NCBI RefSeq assembly: GCF_016907955.1
Contig: NZ_JAFBCX010000029.1
Coordinates: 1-64,000, forward strand
DNA length: 64,000 bases
Reading direction: 5' to 3'
Source of the DNA: Lentzea nigeriaca
Lineage (GTDB): Bacteria > Actinomycetota > Actinomycetes > Mycobacteriales > Pseudonocardiaceae
Positions 16,242 through 25,108 of the stretch are shown here, piece after piece (position 1 is the stretch's first letter; each line of letters begins with the position of its first letter). The position numbers were made by a program, and so were the translations under genes. Under the pieces are notes generated by a model. The model saw only the letters and a program-made list of their open reading frames with translations. It ran no database searches and was not told the DNA's origin.

Positions 16242-17726
16242 GTGAAGAGGTTCTGGCTCGTTGTGGGGTGCGTCGGCACCTTCATGGCGGTCACCATCAT
16301 CGTCGCCCTGGCCGTGCCGCGCGAGATCGGCATCGCGATCGACAAGGTCGTGCAGCTGGTGTTCGCTGTCGCAGCGCTCGTCGCCTATGCACGGCAACGC
16401 AACGGCTGGATGACCGCGGCGATGACGAGCCTGACCGTCGCGCTGTCCGCGTGGATCTGGGGTCAGCAGATCCTGGGCGTGCAGCTGCCGACGTCGACGC
16501 TCGCGCCGCTCGGGTTCACGCTGGTACCGGTGCTGTGCCTGGCCGCCGTGGTCGTCAAGGCCCAGCAGCGCCGCGCGGACGACCTGCTGCCGAACTACCG
16601 CAGCCGCACGGTCGTGGTGCTCGACGGACTGATCGTGATCGGGTCGCTGTTCGTGCTGACGTGGGTGTCGGCGCTGGAGTCGCTGACCCGCGCATGGGCG
16701 AAGGAAGGCCCCGGTTTCGCCACGGTGGTGGCGCATCCCGCCGCGTACCTCGTGCTGCTCGTGGCCATCGTCGTGATGTCGTGGACGCATCAGTCCGTGC
16801 GTCAGTGGCCGATGTTCTTCGTCGCATTGGCCGGTGTCGCGCAGTCGTCGTCCGGCTGGGTGTTCGCGTACTACATCTCCAAGGGGATCACGTCGATCCC
16901 GACGACCGCGGACATCGGTTTCATGCTGTGCCCGGCGTTCTTCTTCCTCAGCGCGCTGGCACCGGCGCGCAACCGGCAACCGACGTCCGGCCGGATGCGC
17001 ACGGCCGACCTGCTGCACCTGTTCGTGCCGTACCTGCCGCTCGCGGTCACCGGTCTGTTCATCGGCTGGAACACCGCGACCGGCGGCCGCCTCAACCCGA
17101 TCGAGATCTACGTCGGGATTTCCGTGGTGTGCCTGGTGATCGTGCGGCAGTTGCGGACGATGATGGACAACGTCCGGCTGATGAACCAGCTCCGCGTCTC
17201 TCGCGAACAGCTACGGCACGAGGCGACGCACGACCCGTTGACCGGTGTCGCGAACCGTTCCCTGTTCCGGGATCGGCTCGAAAGCGCGCTGGCGGTGAGG
17301 GATCGCGCGCGGCCGCTGATCCTGCTGTTCATCGACGTGGACGGGTTCAAGGCGGTCAACGACAACCACGGGCACGCCGAGGGCGACATCGTGCTGCGCA
17401 ACGTCGCGGCACGGCTGCAGAACAGCGTCCGCCAGGAGGACGTCGTGGCGCGGCTGGGCGGCGACGAGTTCGGCGTGCTGGTCGACGGCGGCGACGCGGA
17501 CGACATCGGCTCGCGGCTGCTGGACGCTCTCGCGCACCCGCACGAGGTGCACGGCCGGGTGCATCACGTGCACGCCAGCATCGGTGTGGCGCAACGTTTC
17601 TCGTACGACTCGACAGTGACGGCCGACGAGGTGCTCGGTGCCGCGGACGCCGCGATGTACACGGCGAAACGACTCGGCAAGGGCATGGTCGTCGTGCACG
17701 GTTCCCCGCTTCCGGAGATGACGTGA
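16242..17726 (+). CDS. membrane diguanylate cyclase (GGDEF)
   Basis: A 494-residue protein. About nine membrane spans (residues 5-310) form an uncharacterised sensor region, followed by a short linker helix and a GGDEF domain (about 335-485). The active site reads RLGGDEFGVL near residue 405, with an intact GGDEF. RQED lies five residues earlier as a canonical RxxD inhibitory I-site. It should therefore make cyclic di-GMP with product feedback. No EAL domain. The GTG at 16242 follows GGGAG at 5 bases. It overlaps the cupin gene by GTGA. An HD-GYP gene 3 kb away could be the matching hydrolase. Confidence 0.92.
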   Translation: MKRFWLVVGCVGTFMAVTIIVALAVPREIGIAIDKVVQLVFAVAALVAYARQRNGWMTAAMTSLTVALSAWIWGQQILGVQLPTSTLAPLGFTLVPVLCLAAVVVKAQQRRADDLLPNYRSRTVVVLDGLIVIGSLFVLTWVSALESLTRAWAKEGPGFATVVAHPAAYLVLLVAIVVMSWTHQSVRQWPMFFVALAGVAQSSSGWVFAYYISKGITSIPTTADIGFMLCPAFFFLSALAPARNRQPTSGRMRTADLLHLFVPYLPLAVTGLFIGWNTATGGRLNPIEIYVGISVVCLVIVRQLRTMMDNVRLMNQLRVSREQLRHEATHDPLTGVANRSLFRDRLESALAVRDRARPLILLFIDVDGFKAVNDNHGHAEGDIVLRNVAARLQNSVRQEDVVARLGGDEFGVLVDGGDADDIGSRLLDALAHPHEVHGRVHHVHASIGVAQRFSYDSTVTADEVLGAADAAMYTAKRLGKGMVVVHGSPLPEMT

Positions 17727-18154
17727 CCCCAGAGCAGCTGATCGCCTCGCTGGGCATGCAGGAGCTTCCCGTCGAGGGCGGCCACTTCGCGCAGACGCAC
17801 CGCTCCGAGGAGGCGTCCGCGATCGCGTACCTGTTGCGTGCGCCGGATTTCTCGGGCATGCACGTGCTGAAGCACCTGGAGATCTACAACTTCCACGCCG
17901 GGTCGCCGTTGCGGATGTTGTTGCTGCACCCGGACGGTTCGGTGTCGCAGCCGGTGTTGTCCGCGGCCAACCCGCAGGTGGTCGTGCCAGCGGGGGTGTG
18001 GCAGGGCAGCTCGCCCGCGGGTGACTGGTCGTTGGTCGGCACGGTGGTGGTACCGCCGTACACCGACGACATCGTGTCGTTCGGCCACGCGGACGAGCTG
18101 TGCGCGCGTTATCCGTCGCACGCGGCGGAGATCAGGCCTTTGTGCCGCTTCTAG
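17723..18154 (+). CDS. cupin, DUF985 family
   Basis: A 143-residue single-domain cupin of the DUF985 (YML079w-like) family. LPVEGGHFAQTHRSEE at residues about 15-30 and HLEIYNFHAGSPLRMLLLHPDG in the middle are typical. VVPAGVWQGSSPAGDWSLVGTVVVPPY is the second cupin motif, and the terminal FGHADELCARYPSH region is a family hallmark. The ligand is unknown, though the fold suggests binding of a sugar or sugar nucleotide. GTG start inside the stop of the GGDEF gene indicates coupled translation. Confidence 0.88.
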   Translation: MTPEQLIASLGMQELPVEGGHFAQTHRSEEASAIAYLLRAPDFSGMHVLKHLEIYNFHAGSPLRMLLLHPDGSVSQPVLSAANPQVVVPAGVWQGSSPAGDWSLVGTVVVPPYTDDIVSFGHADELCARYPSHAAEIRPLCRF

Positions 18155-18164
18155 GATCTTGCGC

Positions 18165-18968
18165 ATGGCGATGATCCCGCTGAACGGCATCGAGCTGAAC
18201 GTCCAGACCGAGGGCTCCGGTGATCTCGTCCTGCTGGTCATGGGCGCCGGCAGCCCCGGCCGCGTCTGGCGCACCTACCAGGTGCCCGCGCTGGTCAAGG
18301 CGGGTTGTCGGGTCGCCTTCTTCGACAACCGCGGCATCCGGCCGTCGTCGGAGTGCGCGGACGGTTTCACGATCGACGACATGGTCGCCGACACCGCGGC
18401 GTTGATCGAGCACCTGGGCGGCCCGGCGCACGTGATCGGCACGTCGCTGGGTGCGCGGGTCACGCAGGAACTGGCGCTGGCCCGGCCGGACCTGCTCCGC
18501 GGCGCGGTGATGATGGCGACCGCCGCACGCCCGCACCCGGTGCAGCAGGCGTGGTCGCGCAGCCTGATGGAGCTGTACGACAAGGGTGTCGAGGTGCCGC
18601 CGTCCTTCTACGCGGCGGCCGCGGTGGTCCGCAACCTCTCCCCCGCGACGCTCGCGGACCCGATCATCGCCCGCGACTGGGTGCAGATGTACGAGTTCGC
18701 CGGCTCGTCGCTGGGCCCCGGTGAACGCGCGCAGCTCGCCTTGAGCGACTACGAGCCCCGCGTCGAGGCGTACCGGCGGATTTCCGTGCGGTCGCTGGTG
18801 ATCGGGTTCGCGGACGACCTCGTCCTGCCACCCCGCCTGTCACGCGAGGTGGCGGACGCGATCCCCGGTGCCCGTTACGTCGAGGTCGCCGACTGCGGGC
18901 ACATCGGGTACCTGGAGCGGCCGGACGAGGTCAACCGGCTGCTGGTCGAGTTCGTCGGTGGCGCGTGA
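18165..18968 (+). CDS. alpha/beta hydrolase
   Basis: A 267-residue alpha/beta-fold hydrolase. The nucleophile elbow is HVIGTSLGARV (GxSxG, Ser near residue 94). The acid is probably in GFADDLVLPP, and the catalytic His is in DCGHIGYLERPDEVNRL near the C-terminus. An oxyanion-loop MGAGSPGRVW lies at about residue 25. The substrate is not indicated. The start ATG at 18165 is 10 bp after the cupin stop, and the stop overlaps the S1 gene, so this is a four-gene operon from the GGDEF gene on. Confidence 0.9.
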   Translation: MAMIPLNGIELNVQTEGSGDLVLLVMGAGSPGRVWRTYQVPALVKAGCRVAFFDNRGIRPSSECADGFTIDDMVADTAALIEHLGGPAHVIGTSLGARVTQELALARPDLLRGAVMMATAARPHPVQQAWSRSLMELYDKGVEVPPSFYAAAAVVRNLSPATLADPIIARDWVQMYEFAGSSLGPGERAQLALSDYEPRVEAYRRISVRSLVIGFADDLVLPPRLSREVADAIPGARYVEVADCGHIGYLERPDEVNRLLVEFVGGA

Positions 18969-19480
18969 ACCCGGACGAGCACCCCGAACTCGATGCCTTC
19001 CTGGCTGCGCTGAGTCCCGGTGACCTGCTGCCGGGCACGGTCGCGGCCATCGAGCGGTTCGGCGTGTTCGTGCGGCTCGACGACGGTCCCCGGCACCCGA
19101 TCTTCCCCGGCACCGGCTTCGTCTCGATCCCCGAACTGTCCTGGCGCCACATCTCCGCGGCCTCCGACGCCGTGCAGGTCGGAGAGCGCGTCACCGGCAA
19201 GTTCCTGCACTACGCCACCTGGAACATGGAGGCCCGGCTGTCGTTGCGGGCAACGCAGCCGGACCCCTTCCAGGCTTTCGCCGACGAAGTCACCCCTGGG
19301 CGGGAACTTCGCGGCCGGGTGACGAAGCAGGCGCCCTTCGGCGTCTTCGTCGAAGTCGCCGACGGCGTCGAGGGCCTGGTGCCTCAGCCCGGTCTCGGCC
19401 GAGCCGGTGACGACGTCACCGTCGTCGTCACCGGCATCGACCGGGAGCGGCGCCGGGTCGACCTCAGCGGTCGAGGCTGA
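18965..19480 (+). CDS. S1 RNA-binding domain protein
   Basis: A 171-residue protein with two S1-type OB folds: residues about 18-90 (LPGTVAAIERFGVFVRLDDG and the GFVSIPELSW strand) and about 108-165 (LRGRVTKQAPFGVFVEVADGVEGLVP). It likely binds single-stranded RNA or the ribosome. It is much shorter than ribosomal protein S1 and has no other domain. It starts with GTG inside the stop of the hydrolase gene. It converges on the secreted beta-propeller gene with a 17-bp tail-to-tail overlap. Confidence 0.85.
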   Translation: MNPDEHPELDAFLAALSPGDLLPGTVAAIERFGVFVRLDDGPRHPIFPGTGFVSIPELSWRHISAASDAVQVGERVTGKFLHYATWNMEARLSLRATQPDPFQAFADEVTPGRELRGRVTKQAPFGVFVEVADGVEGLVPQPGLGRAGDDVTVVVTGIDRERRRVDLSGRG

Positions 19481-20339
19481 ACTCGTCCGTGGTCGACCCG
19501 CCGATCAGCACGTCGAGGTACCCGCTCAACACATAGGTGCCGTGCGGCGTGCGGGCCGCCGTGGTCGGCGCGGTCTTCCAGTCGCGCTGGGACCTGATCT
19601 GCCACGTGCGCGTGTCGAGCACGGTCACGGCGTTCTTGCCGGGCGCGCTCAGCTTGTTCGTCACGACCGTGAGGCCCTGGGGCGTGAGGGTGAGGCCGTC
19701 CGCGCCGGGGAGCTTGGGCGCGGGCAGCTCCTCGACGTGGCCCTGCGTGACCTTGAACAGCGTGCCGTTCATGTAGTGACCGGTGATGAGGAATCCCCTG
19801 GGGTCCCAGACGATTCCGTTGTTGCCGAAGGACTCCCCGCCGAGGCGCGGGTCCTTCGCGAACGCCGTGACGGTGCCGGCGGGGTCGACCTTGAAGATCG
19901 TGTCACCCTTCGTGCCGGTGACGTAGGCGTTGCCGAACGGGTCGACCGCCACGTCGTTGGCGCCGTTGGGGACGTCGATCAGGCTGATCGTGCGGCCGGT
20001 GCGCAGGTCGAAGATCCCGAGTCCTGACTGGCCTGGTTCCTGCCGGTCGCCGAAGCCGATGTCGCCGAACGCGACGAGCACCCGGCCGCGGTCCAGCTGG
20101 ATGCCGAAGGTCGACACCATCTTCGTGCCGCTGACCAGCGTGCGGACCCGGCCGGTCTGGCTGACCAGCGACACCGTGCCGTGGCGCAGTGAGCTGACCA
20201 GGAACTGGCCACGGGTCGGATCCCACTGCACGCCCTCGGGGTGCAGTGACTCGGCGACCCCTCCGATGTGCCTCGGCGTTGCTTCCGCTGTGCCCGTGAC
20301 CAGCAACAACGCCGCCATGACGGCAAGCGCGACGCGCAT
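19464..20339 (-). CDS. secreted SMP-30/NHL-type beta-propeller protein
   Basis: A 291-residue exported protein. Residues 1-20 form a Sec signal (VALAVMAALLLVTGTAEA). The rest consists of repeated blades such as GVQWDPTRGQFLVSS, DVAVDPFGNAYVTG and GIVWDPRGFLITG, the pattern of SMP-30/gluconolactonase or NHL propellers. No catalytic assignment is possible. It is transcribed divergently from a MarR regulator, with a nested palindromic operator between them, so MarR control is likely. Confidence 0.85.
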   Translation of the reverse strand: MRVALAVMAALLLVTGTAEATPRHIGGVAESLHPEGVQWDPTRGQFLVSSLRHGTVSLVSQTGRVRTLVSGTKMVSTFGIQLDRGRVLVAFGDIGFGDRQEPGQSGLGIFDLRTGRTISLIDVPNGANDVAVDPFGNAYVTGTKGDTIFKVDPAGTVTAFAKDPRLGGESFGNNGIVWDPRGFLITGHYMNGTLFKVTQGHVEELPAPKLPGADGLTLTPQGLTVVTNKLSAPGKNAVTVLDTRTWQIRSQRDWKTAPTTAARTPHGTYVLSGYLDVLIGGSTTDEFSLDR

Positions 20340-20368
20340 TGCTTCCCTCCAGTAAGAGCACTGATGGC

Positions 20369-20392
20369 TATCAGAGTTCTGATAACTATCAA
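20369..20392. promoter_or_regulatory. nested MarR operator
   Basis: TATCAGA-GT-TCTGATA (20369-20384) is a perfect 7-bp-arm palindrome. It overlaps a second one, TGATA-AC-TATCA (20380-20391). Both lie in the 82-bp gap between the divergent propeller and MarR genes, which is the usual place for a MarR dimer to repress both. Confidence 0.75.
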
Positions 20393-20421
20393 TACTCTTA
20401 CCACACTTCTACGATGGACGG

Positions 20422-20847
20422 ATGCGCAGCGGTGATCGGATCGGCGGTGACATCAAGCGCGCCGAGCTCGAGCTGATGACCGCGAAGGCGGCGGCGGTGA
20501 AGCCGGCGGGCCTGACCGTGCCGCAGTACTCGGCCCTGCTGGCGTTGAGCGACCACCCCGGCGCGCCCGCGGCGGAGCTCGCCCGGTTGTGCCTGGTCAC
20601 ACCGCAGACGATGACGACGATCCTGCAGAACCTCGTCGCCATGGGGCTCGTGGAGCGCACACCGCACCAGTGGCAGCGCAACGTGCTGGAGAACCGGCTG
20701 ACCGAGGCCGGGTACGCGAAGTTCCGCGAGGCGGACAAGGGCGCGGTGGCGGTGGAACAGAAGCTCGCGGACGCGTTCACCGCCGAGGAGCGCGCGCAGC
20801 TGCGGGCGCTGCTGCAGCGGTGTTCGCAGGTGCTCAGCGAGAGCTGA
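20422..20847 (+). CDS. MarR-family transcriptional regulator
   Basis: A 141-residue winged helix-turn-helix regulator. The recognition region is AAELARLCLVTPQTMTTILQNLVAMGLVER (about residues 52-81). The wing follows, and terminal dimerisation helices span about 105-141. The ATG start is 82 bp from the divergent propeller gene, and the palindromic operator lies between them. Ligand unknown. The next gene (HD-GYP/LuxR) starts 34 bp downstream on the same strand and may be cotranscribed. Confidence 0.9.
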   Translation: MRSGDRIGGDIKRAELELMTAKAAAVKPAGLTVPQYSALLALSDHPGAPAAELARLCLVTPQTMTTILQNLVAMGLVERTPHQWQRNVLENRLTEAGYAKFREADKGAVAVEQKLADAFTAEERAQLRALLQRCSQVLSES

Positions 20848-20881
20848 CGAACTCGCGCGCAGATCGCCGTGGCCAGCGGAA

Positions 20882-22492
20882 ATGTCCGCACGGCAGTATC
20901 GTTCGCCCGTGGTCGTCCATGACGAGGTCCGGACCGCGGAGCTTGTCGCGTGCCTGTCGCTGGCAACCGACCTGGCGCTGGGCCTGCCGCGCGAGCACGG
21001 GCTGGAGAGCGCGATCATCGGCGCCCGGCTCTCGCGTGGCCTGGGCGTGGACGATCACACCGCCGCCCAGGCCTATTACGGTTGCCTGCTCTACTACATC
21101 GGATGCACCGCCGACGCGGAGATCTCGGCGGCGTTGTTCCCCTGGGGCACCCTGCTGGAGAACTTCAACCCGGTGATCTACGGCAGCCCCGGTGAGGCAG
21201 TTCGGGGCGTTGTGCGGTCGATCCCGGCCCCGGAGGCGACCGGGCTCACGCGAGTGCTCCAGATCGCCCGCACGCTCCCACGGGCGATGCGAGGACATCC
21301 CGCGCACATGACCGCGATGTGCGAGGTCGCTCAAATGCTGGGTGAACGCATCGGCCTGCCCGCATCGATTCACGGCCTGTTCGGGCAGCTCACCGAGCGT
21401 TGGGACGGCAAGGGCGGTTTGCACGGCCTGAAGGGCGATGCGATCCCGCTGGCACTGCGCATCGTTTCCGTCGCCCGGGACGTGTCGATGCAGAAATGGG
21501 TTGGCGGCGTGGAGTACGCCGTCGACATCATCCACAAGCGTGCCGGCGGGGGACACGATCCCCACGTCGCCGAGTACTTCTGCGCCCACGCCGACGAAGT
21601 GGTGCCCGGCGCCCGGGAACCGCTCTGGGACGTCGTTCTCTCGTGCGAGCCCGGCGAGCCGCTGACGCTGAGGGGCAGTGCCATCGACGAGGCCCTCGCG
21701 GCCATGGGCGACTTCGCGGACCTGGCGGCTCCCTGCCTGAGTGGCCATTCGGACGGCGTGGCGCGGCTGACCCAGGCGGCAGCGAAACGAATGGGCCTCG
21801 ACGCGGAGGCTCAGCGTGACGTGGTCCGAGCGGCTCGTGTGCACGATCTCGGCCGGGTCGCGGTGTCGCCGGCGGTGTGGGAGAAGCCGGGCCCACTGAC
21901 CGCCGACGAACGGGAGCAGGTGCGCCTGCACGCCTACCACACCGAGCGACTGCTGGCTTCCTCCCCGTTCCTCGCCAGGCTCGCGGCGACCGCGTCCGCG
22001 CACCACGAGCGCTGCGACGGTTCGGGGTACCACCGCGGCGTCGGTGTCGCGGCACTGTCGCCGGCAGCCCGGTTGCTGGCCGTCGCGGACGCGTACCACA
22101 CGATGACGGAGCCGCGCCCGCATCTGCCCGCGACATCACTCCCAGATGCGGCAGCCGCCCTGCGCGCACACGGCCGCGACGGGCGACTCGACGCCGAGGC
22201 GGTCCACGCCGTGCTCGACGCATCCGGACAGGCGCCGCCTCGCCGCCGCGTCCACCCCGCCGGCTTGACCGACCGCGAGGTGGAGGTCCTCGGTCTGCTC
22301 GCTCACGGGTTCCAGATCAAGCAGATCGGCCGGAGGCTCGGGATCTCGACGAAGACGGCCAGCCGGCACGTGCAGAACATCTATCCCAAGATCGGTGTCT
22401 CGACCCGTGCCGCCGCTGCCGTCTTCGCGATGCAACACGGCCTGGCCGGATGGGGCGAACGCCCGATCGTGACCGAACGGCCGGGCTCCTAG
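20882..22492 (+). CDS. HD-GYP domain protein fused to LuxR DNA-binding domain
   Basis: A 536-residue protein. The middle holds an HD-type phosphohydrolase domain (about 285-455), with RVHDLGRVAV and the extended HHERCDGSGYHRG motif. That motif is HD-GYP-like, but the last residue of GYP is His. HD-GYP enzymes hydrolyse cyclic di-GMP, although other substrates occur. The C-terminus (about 462-525) is a LuxR/NarL helix-turn-helix with LTDREVEVLGLLAHGFQIKQIGRRLGISTKTASRHV. The N-terminal part resembles proteins with CLLYYIGCTADA, of unknown role. Start chosen at ATG 20882; GTG 20909 is possible. It may couple a nucleotide signal directly to transcription. Confidence 0.85.
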   Translation: MSARQYRSPVVVHDEVRTAELVACLSLATDLALGLPREHGLESAIIGARLSRGLGVDDHTAAQAYYGCLLYYIGCTADAEISAALFPWGTLLENFNPVIYGSPGEAVRGVVRSIPAPEATGLTRVLQIARTLPRAMRGHPAHMTAMCEVAQMLGERIGLPASIHGLFGQLTERWDGKGGLHGLKGDAIPLALRIVSVARDVSMQKWVGGVEYAVDIIHKRAGGGHDPHVAEYFCAHADEVVPGAREPLWDVVLSCEPGEPLTLRGSAIDEALAAMGDFADLAAPCLSGHSDGVARLTQAAAKRMGLDAEAQRDVVRAARVHDLGRVAVSPAVWEKPGPLTADEREQVRLHAYHTERLLASSPFLARLAATASAHHERCDGSGYHRGVGVAALSPAARLLAVADAYHTMTEPRPHLPATSLPDAAAALRAHGRDGRLDAEAVHAVLDASGQAPPRRRVHPAGLTDREVEVLGLLAHGFQIKQIGRRLGISTKTASRHVQNIYPKIGVSTRAAAAVFAMQHGLAGWGERPIVTERPGS

Positions 22493-22532
22493 CGTCGAGG
22501 ACGTGGCCCCGCAGGGGCATCAGGAGGCGGTC

Positions 22533-23202
22533 ATGAGCACAGTCAAGGACAACCGGTCGGCCCCCTCGACACAGGCGGGCCTGATGCGGTGGGCAGCACT
22601 GGCGGGCATCGCGGGCCCGGTTCTCTTCACACTCGGATTCCTGGCACAGGAGCAACTCAGGCGGGGCGAGTACGACCCGATCAGCGAGATCGTCAGCGCT
22701 CTCGAGGCAGGCGACCACGGCTGGATTCAGCAGGTCAACTTCGTCGTCCTCGGTGTACTGACCATGATCTTCGCAGTCGGCCTGCACCGCGGACTGGCAC
22801 CCGGCCGCGCGGGGATCGCCGGCCCCGCCGCACTGTTCGTCAGCGGCCGCCGCGTGTGTGCTGGCAGCGGTGTTCCCCTTGCGAGAGGACGCCACGGGCA
22901 CGACCTACGACCCAGGTGGCCACCAGGTCGCCGGCACGCTCTTCTTCGCGGCGAGCTCCATCGCCTTGATCGCACTGTCACGTCGATGCGCGGCCGACCC
23001 CCGCTGGCGCGGCCTCTCCCGCTGGACGCTGGCCGCCGGTGTGCCGGCCGCACTGTCGTTCCCGCTCATGGCGGCGCTGGTGATCCCCGACGACGCTCCG
23101 CTGCACCCGTGGGCAGGAGTGGCCCAGCGCCTGATCGTGCTCGTGTTGCTCTTCCCCGCACGTGTCGCATTGGCCGTCCGGCTGCTGCGTGTCTCGCGGT
23201 GA
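22533..23202 (+). pseudogene. DUF998 membrane protein, frameshifted
   Basis: A DUF998-type integral membrane protein split between two frames. The first part starts at ATG 22533 behind AGGAGG and runs in frame to about 22850 (LRRGEYDPISEIVSALEAGDHGWIQ is the family signature). The homologous second half (VLAAVFPLREDATGTTYD to the end) is in the +1 frame from about 22852 to 23202. One extra base in the GGCCGCCGCG run near 22846-22855 explains it. Without it the product would be about 222 residues with six spans, the usual size. It could be a real mutation or a sequencing error. Confidence 0.82.
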
Positions 23203-23225
23203 TCCAGCAGCGGACCACGTCCCTC

Positions 23226-23906
23226 TCAGCGGTGCGCGGCCTGACCGGTTGGCCGGATCAGGATCTCGTTGACGTCCACCGTGGACGGTTGCGAGACCGC
23301 GTAGAGCACCGCCCTGCCGACGTCCTCCGGCGCCAGCTTGGGATCGTCCGCCCGAGACGCCGGGATCGCGTCGGTGTCGACGAGTCCGGGCTGAACCACG
23401 GTGACCCGCACCCCGGTGCCCACCGCTTCAGCCCGGATCGCCTGCGCCAGCCCGGTGATCGCCCACTTCGTCGCCGAGTAGAGGTTCCCAGGCCGGACGC
23501 CGCGCCCGGCAGCGGAGCCGGTCAGCACCAGGTGCCCGCCGGAACGGATCAGCGCGGGCATCGCGGCACGTGCCGTGAACGCCGGACCGCAGACGTTCGT
23601 GACGACCATGCCGGTCCATTCCTCCGGCTTGGCGCCCGCGTCGGAAATGAACGAGGTGTCGACGGAAACGCCCGCGTTCGCGAACACCACGTCGATCCGG
23701 CCCCATCGCGATTCCACGCGGGACATGAGTTCCCGCACCGAATCCCATGAGGAAACGTCACATTTGGCGTCCCACCCGCGGTCGCCGACAGATTCTTCGG
23801 CCGAGCGTGAGGCCCTGACCACGCGGTACCCCGCGTCGGCTGCCATTGAGGCGGTCGCCGCCCCGATGCCGCGGGAAGCGCCGGTCACCACGAAGACGTT
23901 CTCCAT
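23226..23906 (-). CDS. short-chain dehydrogenase/reductase
   Basis: A 226-residue SDR oxidoreductase. The nucleotide-binding motif is VTGASRGIGAATA (about 7-19), FANAGVS follows strand 4, and the catalytic pair is in NLYSATKWAITG (Tyr near 142, Lys near 146) with the serine in LTGSAAG. NADP preference is suggested by the basic RASRS after strand 2. The substrate is unknown. It faces the broken DUF998 gene and lies 51 bp from the divergent beta-lactamase-like gene. Confidence 0.92.
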   Translation of the reverse strand: MENVFVVTGASRGIGAATASMAADAGYRVVRASRSAEESVGDRGWDAKCDVSSWDSVRELMSRVESRWGRIDVVFANAGVSVDTSFISDAGAKPEEWTGMVVTNVCGPAFTARAAMPALIRSGGHLVLTGSAAGRGVRPGNLYSATKWAITGLAQAIRAEAVGTGVRVTVVQPGLVDTDAIPASRADDPKLAPEDVGRAVLYAVSQPSTVDVNEILIRPTGQAAHR

Positions 23907-23957
23907 GATCGAACCCTAGTCAGGGAACTGTCAGTGCCGCCTGTTTTGATGACGCGC

Positions 23958-24992
23958 ATGACTTTGAACCGCAGGTCCGTGTTCGGGCTGGGAACCGTCG
24001 CGGCCGCGACGGCCGTGCTCGGCTCCAACGCTGCAGCACAGGCACAGGAAGACGCGGAGGTCGAGATCGAACGCTCCCCGACCACCGCGGACCGGTCACG
24101 CAAGCGCGTGGCGCAGATCTACCGGCGGCAGACCCGCAAGGCCAAGGGCACCTGGTCGTCGTTGATCACGATCGCCGACCTCGACGGCACCACGAAGGCC
24201 GCGGTCGACGTGGACGCGGACAAGGTCGTCGAGGCCTACAGCGTCAACAAGGTGGCCGTCGCCGTCGCCGTCCTCGACAAGGTGGACCGCGGGCTGATCA
24301 AGCTCGACCAGACGGTCACCGTGTCGGCGGGCATCGTCATCCAGGACACCGACGGCATCTTCGCGCTCGACGGCGCGTACCCGAGCGAGGTCACGGTCGG
24401 TCACGCTCTCGCGAACCTGCTCACCGTCTCGGACAACACCGCGGTCCGGCTGTGCGGCCTGGTCGTGCCGGCGCTCGAGCTGAACCAGATCCTGCGGGAC
24501 AAGGGCTTCGTGCACACGCAGGTCGTGCCGGTCGCGAACCCGAACCGGTTCTACCTCGGCACCACGACCGCGCGCGAGATGCACACGTTGCTGCAGAAGC
24601 TGGTCGACGGCCAGCTGCTGTCCGCCGCGTCGACGGCCTACCTGCTGAACATCCTGCGGGCCACGGCGAGCTTCACCGACGGCGTGCGGCTGAACCTGAC
24701 GACGAACGAGCGCCTGCGTGTCGCCACGAAGGCGGGTTGGTTCGAGGACGGCCGAAACGAGGCCGGGATCATGTTCAGCGAGGACAACCGGGCGATCCTG
24801 ATCTACTCGATGTTCGCGTCCGGCACGTTCGCCGGTGACAAGGCGCAGAACGACCAGGACTTCAGCACCACGCACCCCGCTGTCGCAGCTCGTGCCGAGC
24901 TCGGCCGGTCGATGTTCGACGCGGTCATCAAGATCACGACCACGAAGCCGAAACACCGTGCAAAGGTTTACAAGTCCGTAAACGGTGGCTGA
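23958..24992 (+). CDS. exported class A beta-lactamase-like serine hydrolase
   Basis: A 344-residue exported protein. The N-terminus MTLNRRSVFGLGTVAAA looks like a twin-arginine signal, with cleavage likely after AAAQAQ. The serine-hydrolase motifs are in order: SVNK (SxxK, Ser95), SDN (about 158) and KAG (about 258, in place of KTG). This fits class A beta-lactamases or related D,D-peptidases. The omega-loop Glu166 region is not obvious, so antibiotic hydrolysis is not assured. I chose ATG 23958 over the upstream in-frame codon because the RR motif then lies at the right distance. Confidence 0.85.
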   Translation: MTLNRRSVFGLGTVAAATAVLGSNAAAQAQEDAEVEIERSPTTADRSRKRVAQIYRRQTRKAKGTWSSLITIADLDGTTKAAVDVDADKVVEAYSVNKVAVAVAVLDKVDRGLIKLDQTVTVSAGIVIQDTDGIFALDGAYPSEVTVGHALANLLTVSDNTAVRLCGLVVPALELNQILRDKGFVHTQVVPVANPNRFYLGTTTAREMHTLLQKLVDGQLLSAASTAYLLNILRATASFTDGVRLNLTTNERLRVATKAGWFEDGRNEAGIMFSEDNRAILIYSMFASGTFAGDKAQNDQDFSTTHPAVAARAELGRSMFDAVIKITTTKPKHRAKVYKSVNGG

Positions 24993-25065
24993 TTCCTGAG
25001 ATTTCTCTCCGGATCTGGACCAAAGACCTCTGGTTTTCAGATATATACATAACCAACGCCGGGGT

Positions 25066-25090
25066 CGGTCGTCGCCGCCGTCGACGACCG
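25066..25090. terminator. bidirectional terminator
   Basis: CGGTCGTCG (25066-25074) pairs with CGACGACCG (25082-25090), with further GGGG/CCCC pairing outside. It lies between the convergent beta-lactamase-like gene and the catabolic operon. An AT-rich tract (ATATATACAT) precedes it. Confidence 0.65.
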
Positions 25091-25108
25091 GCTTCCCCGC
25101 CGTCGGTG

